A stretch of 64,000 nucleotides of DNA. Origin: Nannocystis sp. (lineage in GTDB: Bacteria > Myxococcota_A > Polyangia > Nannocystales > Nannocystaceae). Shown here one piece after another: positions 37,204 through 47,182 of this stretch; position 1 is the first letter of the stretch, and each line of letters begins with the position of its first letter. A program made the position numbers and the translations under genes. The notes under the pieces are model-generated. The model was not told the DNA's origin. It did not search any database and worked only from the letters and a program-made list of their open reading frames with translations. Location: NCBI GenBank assembly GCA_016712315.1, contig JADJRG010000013.1, positions 1 through 64,000 on the forward strand, in the 5' to 3' direction.

Positions 37204-37261
37204 ACTCCGAGGAGCCCGGGCGCCGGGTCTTCCGATGGGCGAGGCCGCCCGCGCCGCGTGG
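37204..37261. repeat. Direct repeat right of the kinase gene
   Basis: Partner of 33627-33670; contains an extra CCCGGGCGCCGGG between ACTCCGAGGAG and TCTTCCGATGGGCGAG. Confidence 0.65.
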
Positions 37262-37265
37262 CCTC

Positions 37266-37811
37266 CTAGGCGATGAGCCGCTCGAATTCTGCGAGCCGCT
37301 GCTGGTCCGCAGGCGACCATGACTCGCTGACCTTGCGCGCGGCCGCGAGCGCCATCGCGGCCACTTCGGGGCGCTCGAGTTGCCAGTCGAGCATGTCGTC
37401 GAAGAGCTCGTCGGTGTAGCCATACAGACTGTCCTCGAACGCCTGCACTGCGGCTTCGCAGCCCGCGTCGAGCAGCACCGCTTCACGCGCGAGGGTATAG
37501 GGGATGTCCGCCAGATCGCCGGTCACCAACGCCGAGGTCGACGCATACGCGAGCAGCACGGCGCGCGTGGCCGGTGAGCCCGCCTCGGCGAGCGACGCGA
37601 GCGGATGGCGGATCCCTGCGGCTTCCAGCAAGCAGATCAGCTGGGTGTCGCCGTTGCCGGTGTGAGGCTCGAAGGGCAGGTCTTGCATGGCGCCTAGCTC
37701 GACCACGAGCTGCTCGGCGTACCGAGCGGTGTCGAGCTGCTCGGCGATCCAGGCCTCGAGCGCCTTGGCGCGCTCGCTCGGTTCGATGCGCAAGAAGTCC
37801 GTCGCGTGCAT
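37266..37811 (-). CDS. Hypothetical acidic cytosolic protein
   Basis: The 181-residue product is helical and acidic (PSERAKALEAWIAEQLDTA, FDDMLDWQLERPEVAAMALAA). There is no signal peptide or membrane segment and no motif I recognise. It is upstream of and in the same direction as the kinase gene, but 225 bp apart with a repeat between, so co-transcription is doubtful. Confidence 0.65.
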   Translation of the reverse strand: MHATDFLRIEPSERAKALEAWIAEQLDTARYAEQLVVELGAMQDLPFEPHTGNGDTQLICLLEAAGIRHPLASLAEAGSPATRAVLLAYASTSALVTGDLADIPYTLAREAVLLDAGCEAAVQAFEDSLYGYTDELFDDMLDWQLERPEVAAMALAAARKVSESWSPADQQRLAEFERLIA

Positions 37812-38277
37812 GCGCCTACGGTAGCCGACTCGGGTCCGTCGAGCGACACCTGATCGCGCTCGCGCTCGCCGAGGTCGAGGACCCGCTCAGCCGGTGACGT
37901 GTCGATGACGCTCACGAGATGCGGGACCCCGTCCAGAACCGCCGCTTCCAGCGACGCGCCTCCGGGAGTGCGGGGACCCGGCGCATGCGCCTCCTCTGCG
38001 GATCTAGCCCGGGCGGGTTCGGTCCCCGATGCATTGGTTATGCAGCTTACCACTCCAGCGCGGCGGCTCCATGACTATCAAGGGTGTGGGCTCGTTTGAC
38101 GACGGGAGCGAGGCGGGGCCATGGCCGATGCTCGAGGCTGTGTTTGGCGCGACCTCCAACTCTGGCAGTGTTGTGATTCGTGGAAGGTCTCCGCGCCGTC
38201 CTCGAGGCCGCCGACTGAGCCCTGTCCAGCGGCCGAGAGCTCGACTACGCGATCTTCTCGCGCCGCTCGGGCGCGGC
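37812..38277. other. Gap of scrambled sequence
   Basis: No gene I can support. Short coding-like stretches occur on both strands (minus: VPHLVSVIDTSPAERVLDLG near 37900; plus: RELDYAIFSRRSGAAYG near 38235), probably scraps of broken genes. Confidence 0.4.
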
Positions 38278-39199
38278 CTACGGTGCCGTCGACGCGAGCT
38301 CGGAGCCAGGGAGCGGCGCCCTATCCTCGAGGTAGAGGCGCCGCAGCAGCCGGGCGACGGCCTCGCGCTGTGCTGGCGGCGTCGGGTTCATGATCCCCTC
38401 GCTCTGGAGCAGCTCGATCAGCTGGGTCGGCATGTCCCCGGCGTCGCCGACGATCCCGACGTGCCCGGCCTCGACCTCGCGGCCCCGGGCGGCCGTCGTC
38501 AGCGACTTGGGGTTTCGCTGCTCCTCGAGGCTGAACACGTAATCGTCCTCGGCGCAGCCGCCGTCGCGCCGATGGCGGCGACAGGAGCCGCGCTCGTCGG
38601 TGCGAATCTGCAGGTAGTCGCGGACTTCGTCGCGCAGCGCTCCAGGGTCCTGGACCGGCGCTGCGCGGCTGTGGATCTCGACCCAGTTGCGGCCCGCGAC
38701 CCCCCGGCAGATCGCCGGCGTGATCCCGAGCGAGAGGCCGTGCAGCCACCGCAGCCCACAGTGGCGCGCGGCGTGGATTCCGGCGAAGGGCGAGGACACG
38801 GTCACCAGCTCGTAGTCCGCCTGCAGCTCGGGCTCACCATCGAGCGCCGTGGTCAAGGCCCGACGCGAGACAAGGCCGCCTTGGCTATGACCGATCACGC
38901 TGATCGGCTGGCCGGGGGCGCGCTCTTCGAGAGCGGCCAGCGCCCGCGCGAGCCGACGAGCGCCGATATCGATGGTGTCGCGGGACTCGTAGGTAAAGCA
39001 CACAGTCTGCTGGTCGTGGGCCTCGAACACCTCGGCCAACGTCGTGAAGCGTCCAGCCGAGTCGTTGCAGCCGTGAACCAGGACCACGATCGGCGCGCCC
39101 GGGTCGAGCTCGCCGGGCTCGGTGCTCGCTAGGGTACAGGGCGTCAGCCCGTCGATCTCGACCGGCACTCCGTCGCCAAATTGGAGCGGGATCGTCGCG
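38278..39199 (-). pseudogene. Alpha/beta hydrolase (lipase-like), N-terminus removed by IS91 copy C
   Basis: About 305 residues remain: VVLVHGCNDSAGRF, the nucleophile elbow ISVIGHSQGGLVSRRAL (GHSQG), and a C-terminal half with HVGIVGDAGDMP carrying a plausible His and Asp. It ends normally at 38278. At the 5' side the frame runs into the IS91 end at 39199 after IPLQFGDGVPVEIDG, so signal peptide and start are missing. All catalytic residues could be present, but no start is available. Confidence 0.8.
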
Positions 39200-39421
39200 C
39201 TTAAGAGGTTCAAACCCAGAATTTGGTCCGGCGGTCGGGTACGGGGCTCTCGCGGCATCCGCGCGGAGTGGGGCCGGGAGGCTGATTTCGTCGCCGTTCG
39301 GGCTGTCCGAAGGTTGCCGCACAGGTCATTCGTGTGACAACACACGCCAAGCTTCCCGGGAGCGAGCTCCGCCTCTGGCGAGCGCCAAGGGGCCGCCTGG
39401 CGCGACGCGAGGAGCGCGCGG

Positions 39422-40825
39422 TCAGCCGGCGAACAACAAGACTTGGCCCGGAGGGTCGGGGCGCGGTCGGGGCGGTGGAGCGCGGGCGCCGTGGAGCACG
39501 CGGGCGATGTCGTCGGGGTCGGAGACGACCTCGAGGACGCGCATGCGGCCGCCGCACTTGCGACAGACCGTGACGTCGACGGCGAAGACGCGGGCCAGGA
39601 GCTTCGCCCAACCGAGCCGGCGTGGCCGGGGCGAGGCGTCGGTCGGCGAGCGGGTGTCGTTCGCGGCGGCGGAGAGGTCGAGCGCGAGCTGGAGCTCGGG
39701 CGGCGCGGCGGCGGCCGGGACGATGCGAGCGCGCAGGTGGTGGTGGCTCGCAAACACCCCGTAGTAGCGGAGCATGTGGAAGCCCGGAGGCGGCACGAGC
39801 GCGCAGAGGCGGGCGAGGAACTTGTCCGCGGTCATGTCGGCGTGGGCGACGCCGCTGCGCCAGGGAGCCTTGAAGAGCACGCGCACCCGGCCGTCGGGCA
39901 GCGCCTTGACGGCGTCGTGGGCGAAGGGCGGCCGCAGCAGGTAGCGGCAGAGCCGCTCGAGCTGCTTGCGGTCGCGACCGTCGACGGTGGTCGCGGCGTG
40001 CAGGTGCATGCCGAACGCGGAGAGCGTCAACGACGGCCGGGCCGCGGGCTCCTGCGGCGCGGCGGTGTGTGGGCCGGCGAGGGCGAGCTGCACGCAGGCG
40101 GCGAGCGCCGGGTCGATGTCGAGGTCGTCGTCCTCGGCGACGGCGACGACGGCCTTGTGGACCTGCGCGAGCACGGCGGTCATGCGCCCTGGCGTCGGCG
40201 CCCGCGCAGGCAGGAAGCGTACGTCGGCGCCAGCCTCCTCGAAGGCGCCATCCGTGACGAGGCAGTGCAGATGCACGTAGAGGCCGAGGTCGCTGCGGAA
40301 GCGCTGCACCGCCGTGAACACCCCGGCGTGCAGCGGCTGCACCGATGCGAGGCCGTGGCGCTCCTTCACCTCCCAGCGCATGTCGTGGAGCAGCGCCCGC
40401 GCGAACGCCCCGGCGACCCTCGCCAGGAGCGCCCGGTCGTAGCCCAGCCGCACCGCCATGCGCCCCTCGAACGAGAGGACCCACTGGCGAACGCCGACCG
40501 CGGGCAGCACATGGTCGACCAAGAGCGCTGCGCCCTCGGCCATCCGCCGGCCCATGCACGACGGGCAGAACCCGCGGCCCTTGCACGCGAAGGGCACCCG
40601 CAGCTCGTCGCCGCAGGTGCGGCACGCCGTCCGCACGAAGCCCTTCTCGAAGTCACCGCAGCCCGCGAACCCGTCGAGCTCTGCCTTCACGAACTCCGGC
40701 AGCGCGTGGCCGGCCTCTTCGAGGCGCGCGAGGAAGCCCGGCAGATGCCGGCGCACGAGGATGGCCGCGTCGGAGTCGTGGGTCTGGCGCGGGACGTAGA
40801 CGCCCGGGCGCAGGCAGGCGGGCAT
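39422..40825 (-). CDS. tnpA: IS91-family transposase (intact)
   Basis: The 467-residue product is full length. Zinc-binding N-terminal domain: CRTCGDELRVPFACKGRGFC then PSCMGRRMAEG (residues ~68-98). HUH endonuclease motif: LYVHLHCLVTDGAF near 165. Candidate catalytic Tyr pair: GFHMLRYYGVFASHH near 355. C-terminal second zinc knuckle: VTVCRKCGGRMRVLEVV. It is a rolling-circle, single-strand transposase acting at the ori-like end downstream of its stop. Differs from copy D by one visible residue (Met for Thr in CPSC-M-GRR). Probably active and able to act in trans on other ends. Confidence 0.93.
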   Translation of the reverse strand: MPACLRPGVYVPRQTHDSDAAILVRRHLPGFLARLEEAGHALPEFVKAELDGFAGCGDFEKGFVRTACRTCGDELRVPFACKGRGFCPSCMGRRMAEGAALLVDHVLPAVGVRQWVLSFEGRMAVRLGYDRALLARVAGAFARALLHDMRWEVKERHGLASVQPLHAGVFTAVQRFRSDLGLYVHLHCLVTDGAFEEAGADVRFLPARAPTPGRMTAVLAQVHKAVVAVAEDDDLDIDPALAACVQLALAGPHTAAPQEPAARPSLTLSAFGMHLHAATTVDGRDRKQLERLCRYLLRPPFAHDAVKALPDGRVRVLFKAPWRSGVAHADMTADKFLARLCALVPPPGFHMLRYYGVFASHHHLRARIVPAAAAPPELQLALDLSAAANDTRSPTDASPRPRRLGWAKLLARVFAVDVTVCRKCGGRMRVLEVVSDPDDIARVLHGARAPPPRPRPDPPGQVLLFAG

Positions 40826-41201
40826 GGAGCGCGGCGCTGCATCCGCCCCGCCGCGCGCGGTCGCTCACCAAGTCGCGGAGATTGCTGCCGAACCCGCGCG
40901 GCGCTCTGCGGCGCCCTGGCCCGCGGGCCAGCCGAGGTGGCCGCCCGCGGGATCATGGTCGCCGGCGATCACCGCCAGCGCCCTTTGCTACTGCCATGCG
41001 GTCGTCCGGCGGTGCGCAGGGTGGTGGTCGGGTCGTGCGATCGGTGCGGCGCAGCCGGCGACGACCGACCGTCAGGCGCGCCGCGCCGCCGATGAGATTG
41101 CAGTCAGATGCCCGCCTGCAGCCCATCAGACAGCAGCGTCGCGCAGCGAGGCGGCGGATCACAGGAAATTCGCGGCGCGGATCTGTGCTACCAAGGCGGC
41201 C

Positions 41202-41627
41202 ATGCGCTTCCTTCATACGATGATCCGCGTCTACGACCTCGACGCCGCGCTCGACTTCTTCTGCGCCAAGCTGGGCCTCGAGCTGCGGCGGCGGCGTGAC
41301 TTTCCGGCCGGCCGCTTCACGCTGGTGTACTTGAGCTCCGGCGCGCAGGGTGATGAGGCCGAGATCGAGCTGACCCACAACTGGGACGAGGGAGCGCCGT
41401 ACTCGGTCGGCCGCAATTTCGGCCATGTGGCGTTCGAGGTCGATGACATCTACGCGACGTGCGAGCGCCTGCAGGCGGGCGGTGTGGCGATCCTGCGCCC
41501 GCCTCGCGACGGCCACATGGCGTTCGTGCGCTCACCGGACCAGATCTCCGTCGAGCTGCTGCAACGCGGCGGTTCGCTGCCGCCGCGTGAGCCGTGGGCG
41601 TCGATGCCCAGCCAAGGCGAGTGGTAG
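41202..41627 (+). CDS. Lactoylglutathione lyase-like VOC protein, copy 1
   Basis: The 141-residue product has the glyoxalase I/VOC fold pattern: HTMIRVYDLDAALDFFCAKL, EIELTHNWDEGAPYSVG, GHVAFEVDDIYATCERL and FVRSPDQISVELLQ. Metal ligands expected in GloA are visible as His5, Glu in EIELTH, His in GHVAFEV and Glu in VELLQ. It would detoxify methylglyoxal-glutathione or a similar adduct. The coding region is identical to 48963-49388 as far as I can see. It lies on the variable side of IS91 copy C as passenger cargo. Confidence 0.88.
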   Translation: MRFLHTMIRVYDLDAALDFFCAKLGLELRRRRDFPAGRFTLVYLSSGAQGDEAEIELTHNWDEGAPYSVGRNFGHVAFEVDDIYATCERLQAGGVAILRPPRDGHMAFVRSPDQISVELLQRGGSLPPREPWASMPSQGEW

Positions 41628-41636
41628 GCCGACGAG

Positions 41637-41952
41637 CTAGCGGAGCATGACCCAACGGACCGCGCCGGCCTTGTGGCAGTCGTGGGCCGGGTTGACGCCG
41701 TCGAGCGTGCCAGGGTCGGTGGCGAAGGTGTCCGCGGAGCCGCTGGTGATCGAGGCGCCTGTCCACGGGAAATTCGGCAGGCCGCAATAGCCGGTCTGCG
41801 CGTGTTCGTCGATGTGCCAGGCGCCGGCGCAGCCCTCGCTCTTGCCGACGTGCCAGGTGCAGATCGCCTTGTTCATGACGACCTTGCCCTTGATCTGGGC
41901 CTCTTTGTAGACGACCGGGGACCAGTTGTTGCAGTTGTTGGGGCCCCCTTGG
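41637..41952 (-). pseudogene. 3' fragment of fibrinogen-domain lipoprotein gene
   Basis: The last ~105 codons (NNCNNWSPVVYKEAQIKGK to AGAVRWVMLR) of the gene complete at 49398-50864. Its 5' side ends at the transduction boundary and fuses to icd sequence. No promoter or start. Confidence 0.92.
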
Positions 41953-43029
<1,077 letters not shown>

Positions 43030-43108
43030 CGCGTGGTTCGTCCTTTGCTTGCAGGGCTGCTGCGGGGCGCGGGTATACCACTCTTTGGCGCGCGTTGGTG
43101 CAGGCCGC

Positions 43109-43750
43109 TCAGGCCAAGCGGACGCTGCGGGGCGGCGCTGTCAGCACGCTCTGCAGCTTCGAGACGATCAGGTCCAGCGCGACCCCGTTCTCGCCGCCCT
43201 CGGGGATGATCAGGTCCGCCGAGCGCTTCGACGGCTCGACGAATTGCAGGTGCATCGGCCGGACGCTGCGATAGTACTGCTCGCGCACCGAATCGAAGGT
43301 GCGACCGCGCTGCTCGATATCGCGGCGGATCCGCCGGAACGCGCGGATGTCTGGATCCGTATCGACGAAGACCTTCACGTCCAGCAGCTCGCGCACCCGC
43401 GGATCCACCAGCACCAAGATCCCCTCGACGATGATGATCGGCGTCGGCGCCATGTGTCTGCGCTCGGGCAAGCGGCGGTGGCTCTTGAAGTCGTAGATCG
43501 GCACCTGCACCGGCAAGCCGCGGCGGAGCTGGCTGAGCTGCTCGGCCAAGAGCCCCGTCTCGAGCGAGTCCGGGTGATCGAAATTGAGCTGACAGCGGTC
43601 GTCGTAGCTGAGATCCGGGCGATCGCGGTAGTACGCGTCGTGCTCGAGGATCGTCACCGCCGAGGCCGGGATCGCGTCCGCGATCTTCCGCGCGATCGTC
43701 GTCTTGCCCGAGCCGCTCCCACCTGCGATACCGATCACCAGAGCCGCCAT
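43109..43750 (-). CDS. udk: Uridine kinase
   Basis: The 213-residue product has the P-loop IAGGSGSGKTT at 7-17, the nucleoside-binding LEHDAYYRDRPDLSYDDR, NFDHPDSLETGLLAEQL, YDFKSHRR, VEGILVLVDPRVREL and the lid RRIRRDIEQRGR, all typical of bacterial uridine/cytidine kinase. It phosphorylates uridine or cytidine with ATP or GTP in pyrimidine salvage, in the cytosol. ATG 43750 places the P-loop at the usual distance. It follows icd on the same strand (79 bp apart) but has no visible shared function. Intact. Confidence 0.95.
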   Translation of the reverse strand: MAALVIGIAGGSGSGKTTIARKIADAIPASAVTILEHDAYYRDRPDLSYDDRCQLNFDHPDSLETGLLAEQLSQLRRGLPVQVPIYDFKSHRRLPERRHMAPTPIIIVEGILVLVDPRVRELLDVKVFVDTDPDIRAFRRIRRDIEQRGRTFDSVREQYYRSVRPMHLQFVEPSKRSADLIIPEGGENGVALDLIVSKLQSVLTAPPRSVRLA

Positions 43751-43918
43751 AGCCTCAGGCTCTACCACGGCGACCGAGGCCTCGGAAGCGGATTCGCGCG
43801 GGCCCTCGCCCGTGATCGCCGTCACGAGGGTCCCTCGATCGCGGAGTGAGGTGCACGCGCGCAGGGTCGTCCGTCGCCGCGTAAGCGCGCGGCTATGCTC
43901 CGCGGCTGAAGAGGCGGC

Positions 43919-44797
43919 ATGGCGGTCATCGGCTACATCCTCCTCTGCCTGATCTGGGGCTCGACCTGGCTCGCCATCAAGATCGGCCTCGACGCCGGCA
44001 TGCCGCCGCTGCTCGGCGCGGCTACCCGCTTCCTCATCGCCGCGCTGATCCTCGTGCCCCTCGCCCTGCGGCGATCGCCGCAGATCTTCCGCGACCGCGC
44101 CGCCTGGCGCCTCGCGCTGCAGCTCGGCGGCCTCTCCTTCGGCCTCGGCTACGGCTGCACCTACGTCGGCGGCCTCTACGTGCCCTCGGGCCTCGGCTCG
44201 CTCACCTTCGGCTTCTTCCCCTTCTGGGTCGCCGTGCTCGCCCACTTCTTCCTCGGGGATCGCCTCACCTTCGGCAAGATCGCCTCGATCGCGCTCGGGA
44301 TCGCCGGCCTGGTCGTCCTCTACAGCGGCAGCCTCCGCGAGCTCGGCGCGGACAGCCTGCTCGGCGTCGCGATCATCACCGCCTCGGTGCTGATCCAAGG
44401 TTTCCCGCAGATCTGGATCAAGCGCGACGGAGCGAGGATCCCCGCCGCCTTCCTCTCGGGCGTCGGCATGCTCTGCGGCAGCGCCGTCTTGTTCACCCTC
44501 GCCGGCCTGCGCGGCGAGTGGGCGTCGGGCCTGCCCTTGAGCGCGCCGGTGCTGCTCTCGATCGCCTACCTCGCGGTCTTCGGCTCGGTGGTCACGTTCT
44601 TGATCTACTACTCCCTGCTGCGCCGGCTCAGCGCCACCTTGATGGCCCTGATCGCGATCCTCACCCCGCCGATCGCCCTCCTCCTCGGCTTCGTCTTCAA
44701 GGCCGAGCGCCTCGGCGCCCTCACCCTCACGGGCGGCGCGATGGTGCTCGTCGGCGTCCTGCTCTTCCAGCGGGCCGAGCGGCGCGCCCGGGCCTGA
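43919..44797 (+). CDS. EamA-family (DMT) transporter
   Basis: The 292-residue product has about ten transmembrane helices in two EamA repeats: ILLCLIWGSTWLAIKIGLDA begins the first; FLIYYSLLRRLSATLMALIA and TPPIALLLGFVFKAERL mark the second. It is an inner-membrane carrier of the drug/metabolite superfamily, often exporting amino acids or metabolites; substrate unknown. It is divergent from udk (168 bp) and ends about 50 bp before the terminator of the convergent OmpA gene. Confidence 0.92.
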   Translation: MAVIGYILLCLIWGSTWLAIKIGLDAGMPPLLGAATRFLIAALILVPLALRRSPQIFRDRAAWRLALQLGGLSFGLGYGCTYVGGLYVPSGLGSLTFGFFPFWVAVLAHFFLGDRLTFGKIASIALGIAGLVVLYSGSLRELGADSLLGVAIITASVLIQGFPQIWIKRDGARIPAAFLSGVGMLCGSAVLFTLAGLRGEWASGLPLSAPVLLSIAYLAVFGSVVTFLIYYSLLRRLSATLMALIAILTPPIALLLGFVFKAERLGALTLTGGAMVLVGVLLFQRAERRARA

Positions 44798-44845
44798 GCG
44801 CTTCGGTCCTCGCGGCGACGCGGCGACCACGACGCGTTGACCCCC

Positions 44846-44882
44846 AAAAAAAAGAGCCGCGAGGCGAGGCCCGCGGCTCTTC
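44846..44882 (-). terminator. Rho-independent terminator of the OmpA-family gene
   Basis: On the minus strand AAGAGCCGCG, a short loop and CGCGGCTCTT are followed by eight T. The 10-bp perfect stem and T run are textbook. It lies 31 bp past the stop codon at 44913 and also faces the convergent transporter gene. Confidence 0.9.
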
Positions 44883-44912
44883 GATGTCGGCGCAGCGTCG
44901 GCGCCTGAGCGC

Positions 44913-46442
44913 TTACTTGCTCAGCTCGCCGGTGAGCAGGCGGAACTCGATCCGCCGGTTCTCCGCCTTGCCGCGCTTGGTCTTGTTGTCCGCGATCGGC
45001 TTGTCGGGGCCGTAGCCGACGGTGGTGATCCGTCCCCCGTCGATCCCGTTGTCGACCAAGTACTTCTTGACCGCCTCGGCGCGGCGCTTGGAGAGGTCGC
45101 GGTTGTGGTCCGCCGCGCCGTCGGAGTCGGTGTGGCCGGAGATCTCGATCTTCACGTCGAACTCCTTCAGCACCTTCACCGCGGAGTCGAGGGTCCCCTT
45201 CGAATTCGGGCGGATGGTGTCCTTGTCGACGTCGAAGTTGATCCCCTTGACCACGCCGGTGAACTTCTTGACGTTCGCCGGGACCTCGTCTGGGCAGCCG
45301 TCGCCGTCCTGATAGCCGTTGAAGGACTCGGGCTCGGCGGGGCACTTGTCCTCGGGCGTGAGGCCCTGGCCCGGGTCGAAGAAGCCGTCGCCGTCGGTGT
45401 CCTTCGGCGGGCAGCCCTGCAGCTCGCGCGGGCCCGGCTCGTTCGGGCACTTGTCGACCTGCGCCTCGGGCAAGCCCTGGCCGGGGTCGTAGAGGCCGTC
45501 GCCGTCGCTGTCCTTGAGCGGGCAGCCCTGCGTCTCGCGCGGGCCCGGCTCGTTCGGGCACTTGTCCTCTTCGTTCGTAGGCGCGCCTTGGCCCGGATCC
45601 CAGAGGCCGTCGCCGTCGCTGTCGATCAGCGGGCAGCCTTGGTTCGAGCGCGGCCCCGGCTCGTTCGGGCAATTGTCCTCTTCGCTCTTGCGCAGGCCCT
45701 GGCCCGGGTCGTAGAGGCCGTCGCCGTCGGTGTCGATCAGCGGCTTCTCCTCGCCCTTCTTGCGGCCGAGGGTGATCGAGAGGCCGAGCAAGAACTCGAG
45801 GTTGTTGGTGCGGCCGTTCGCGAGGCCGCGGGCCGCCGAGACGTTATTGCGCACGTCGAGGCGCAGGGCGACCAGCCGGTTGATGAAGAACTTCACGCCG
45901 CCGCCGAAGTGCAGGACCGGGTCGATGTCGGTGCCGAGCGACGCGCCCGAGCCGCCGAGCATCCCGATACCGGCCAGCGCGAACGGGGCGATCCGGTAGG
46001 GGAGCTGGGCCAACAGGTAGCCGCGAGCGCCGAACAGCGTCGCGCCGACGCCGTCGTCGGTCTTGCCCGGCATCACCGCGCCCTCAGCCTCGATCCCGAA
46101 GACTCGAAGCGGGTAGAAGCCGAAGCGCAGGCCGACGTCCGGCACGATCTTCGCGTAGGGCTGCCACGGGTTGACCGGGTCGTAGAACTCGTGCTGCTTG
46201 CTGGGCAGCATGATGCCGCCGAAGACGCCGAGCTCCATCATCATACGCTCGGGCCGATAGCGCTTGATCCACGGGGTGCCGCTCTGATCGGCCGGCTTGC
46301 CCTTGCCCTTGGCCTTGCCGTCAGCGTCGGCGCCCTTGTCGGTGGAGAAGGAGAGCGACCCCTCCGCGCCAGCGCCGCTCTGCGGCTCCTCGGCGGCGAG
46401 GGTCAGGGCGAGGATCGAGGCGATTCCTGTCAGTGTGAGCAT
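44913..46442 (-). CDS. OmpA-family outer membrane protein with TSP3 repeats
   Basis: From ATG 46442 the 509-residue product has a cleavable signal (LTGIASILALTLAAEEP), an outer-membrane beta-barrel-like half (~residues 60-255), four thrombospondin type-3 calcium repeats of the form DTDGDGLYDPGQG with CPNEPGP between them, and a C-terminal OmpA peptidoglycan-binding domain (VVKGINFDVDKDTIRPNSK, EISGHTDSDGAADHNRDLSK with RRAEAVKKYL). It would link the outer membrane to peptidoglycan. Monocistronic, with a clear terminator. Intact and clean. Confidence 0.93.
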   Translation of the reverse strand: MLTLTGIASILALTLAAEEPQSGAGAEGSLSFSTDKGADADGKAKGKGKPADQSGTPWIKRYRPERMMMELGVFGGIMLPSKQHEFYDPVNPWQPYAKIVPDVGLRFGFYPLRVFGIEAEGAVMPGKTDDGVGATLFGARGYLLAQLPYRIAPFALAGIGMLGGSGASLGTDIDPVLHFGGGVKFFINRLVALRLDVRNNVSAARGLANGRTNNLEFLLGLSITLGRKKGEEKPLIDTDGDGLYDPGQGLRKSEEDNCPNEPGPRSNQGCPLIDSDGDGLWDPGQGAPTNEEDKCPNEPGPRETQGCPLKDSDGDGLYDPGQGLPEAQVDKCPNEPGPRELQGCPPKDTDGDGFFDPGQGLTPEDKCPAEPESFNGYQDGDGCPDEVPANVKKFTGVVKGINFDVDKDTIRPNSKGTLDSAVKVLKEFDVKIEISGHTDSDGAADHNRDLSKRRAEAVKKYLVDNGIDGGRITTVGYGPDKPIADNKTKRGKAENRRIEFRLLTGELSK

Positions 46443-46735
46443 GTTGGATAATTCTCGTTGGTCTGACTGAAGTTGCGCGCGCCGAGGGCGCGTCGTGGCG
46501 CCATCCTGCTTGATCCGGTCACACAGGGCAAGTATCGCGATCGCGCCCGCCTCTCGCAATCGCGCTCTTCCATGCATGTGCAGCAGTGACCACCCGCCGA
46601 GCCCCTTTCGTTTTAGTGGCGCTCATCACACCTCCCGGCTCGCGCCCGCCCGCCCGCCCGCCCGCCCGCCCAGCGCCGCGATCAGCCGCCCGAAAGTCGT
46701 GTAAGAGGAACCTCGCCGTGATCGTTCGCAGCCCG

Positions 46736-46960
46736 ATGTCCCCGCCTCGCCTCCGCCCCCTCGCCGCCGCCGCGCTCGCGGCTCTGGCCTTAAGTGCATG
46801 TGTTCCAACGGTCAGGACCCCGCTGAAGCAAGCGTTGCCGGCGGTGCTCGGCGCCGAGGCCGGCGCCGGCCTGTGCCTGCGCGAAGTCGCGACGACGCCC
46901 CTCCCAGGCGCCCCCACGGACGCGGTGCTCGCCGACTTTGACCGCGACGGCGCGCTCGCG
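46736..46960 (+). pseudogene. VCBS-type lipoprotein, N-terminal 75 residues cut by IS91 copy D
   Basis: ATG 46736 begins a lipoprotein signal (LAAAALAALALSACVPTV), and the protein reaches VLADFDRDGAL, the start of an FG-GAP/VCBS repeat, before the CTTAAG end at 46961 interrupts it. The remainder of this gene is not recognisable in the window. Confidence 0.8.
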
Positions 46961-47182
46961 CTTAAGAGGTTCAAACCCAGAATTTGGTCCGGCGGTCGGG
47001 TACGGGGCTCTCGCGGCATCCGCGCGGAGTGGGGCCGGGAGGCTGATTTCGTCGCCGTTCGGGCTGTCCGAAGGTTGCCGCACAGGTCATTCGTGTGACA
47101 ACACACGCCAAGCTTCCCGGGAGCGAGCTCCGCCTCTGGCGAGCGCCAAGGGGCCGCCTGGCGCGACGCGAGGAGCGCGCGG

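Larger units (their letters stand above)
39200..41952 (-). mobile_element. IS91-like element copy C with transduced passenger
   Basis: Identical to 46961-49713 at constant offset 7761 with only two substitutions that I can see (near 40554 and 41165). It comprises the CTTAAG end, intact transposase, conserved upstream region, a complete glyoxalase-type gene and the last ~105 codons of the fibrinogen-domain lipoprotein gene. The right boundary, within TTGG|G at 41952, lies inside icd. Copy D has the complete lipoprotein gene, so D is the likely donor. Confidence 0.9.

Noticed and set aside
39443..41095. Long plus-strand frames (up to 550 codons) opposite the IS91 transposases
   Set aside because: They are antisense to a well-supported transposase, with Arg/Ala/Gly-rich composition typical of GC-rich shadow frames, and no recognisable domain.
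44846..44882. Terminator assigned to the EamA transporter gene
   Set aside because: On the plus strand the hairpin is preceded, not followed, by the homopolymer, so the T run serves only the minus-strand OmpA gene; a bidirectional role is possible but weaker.
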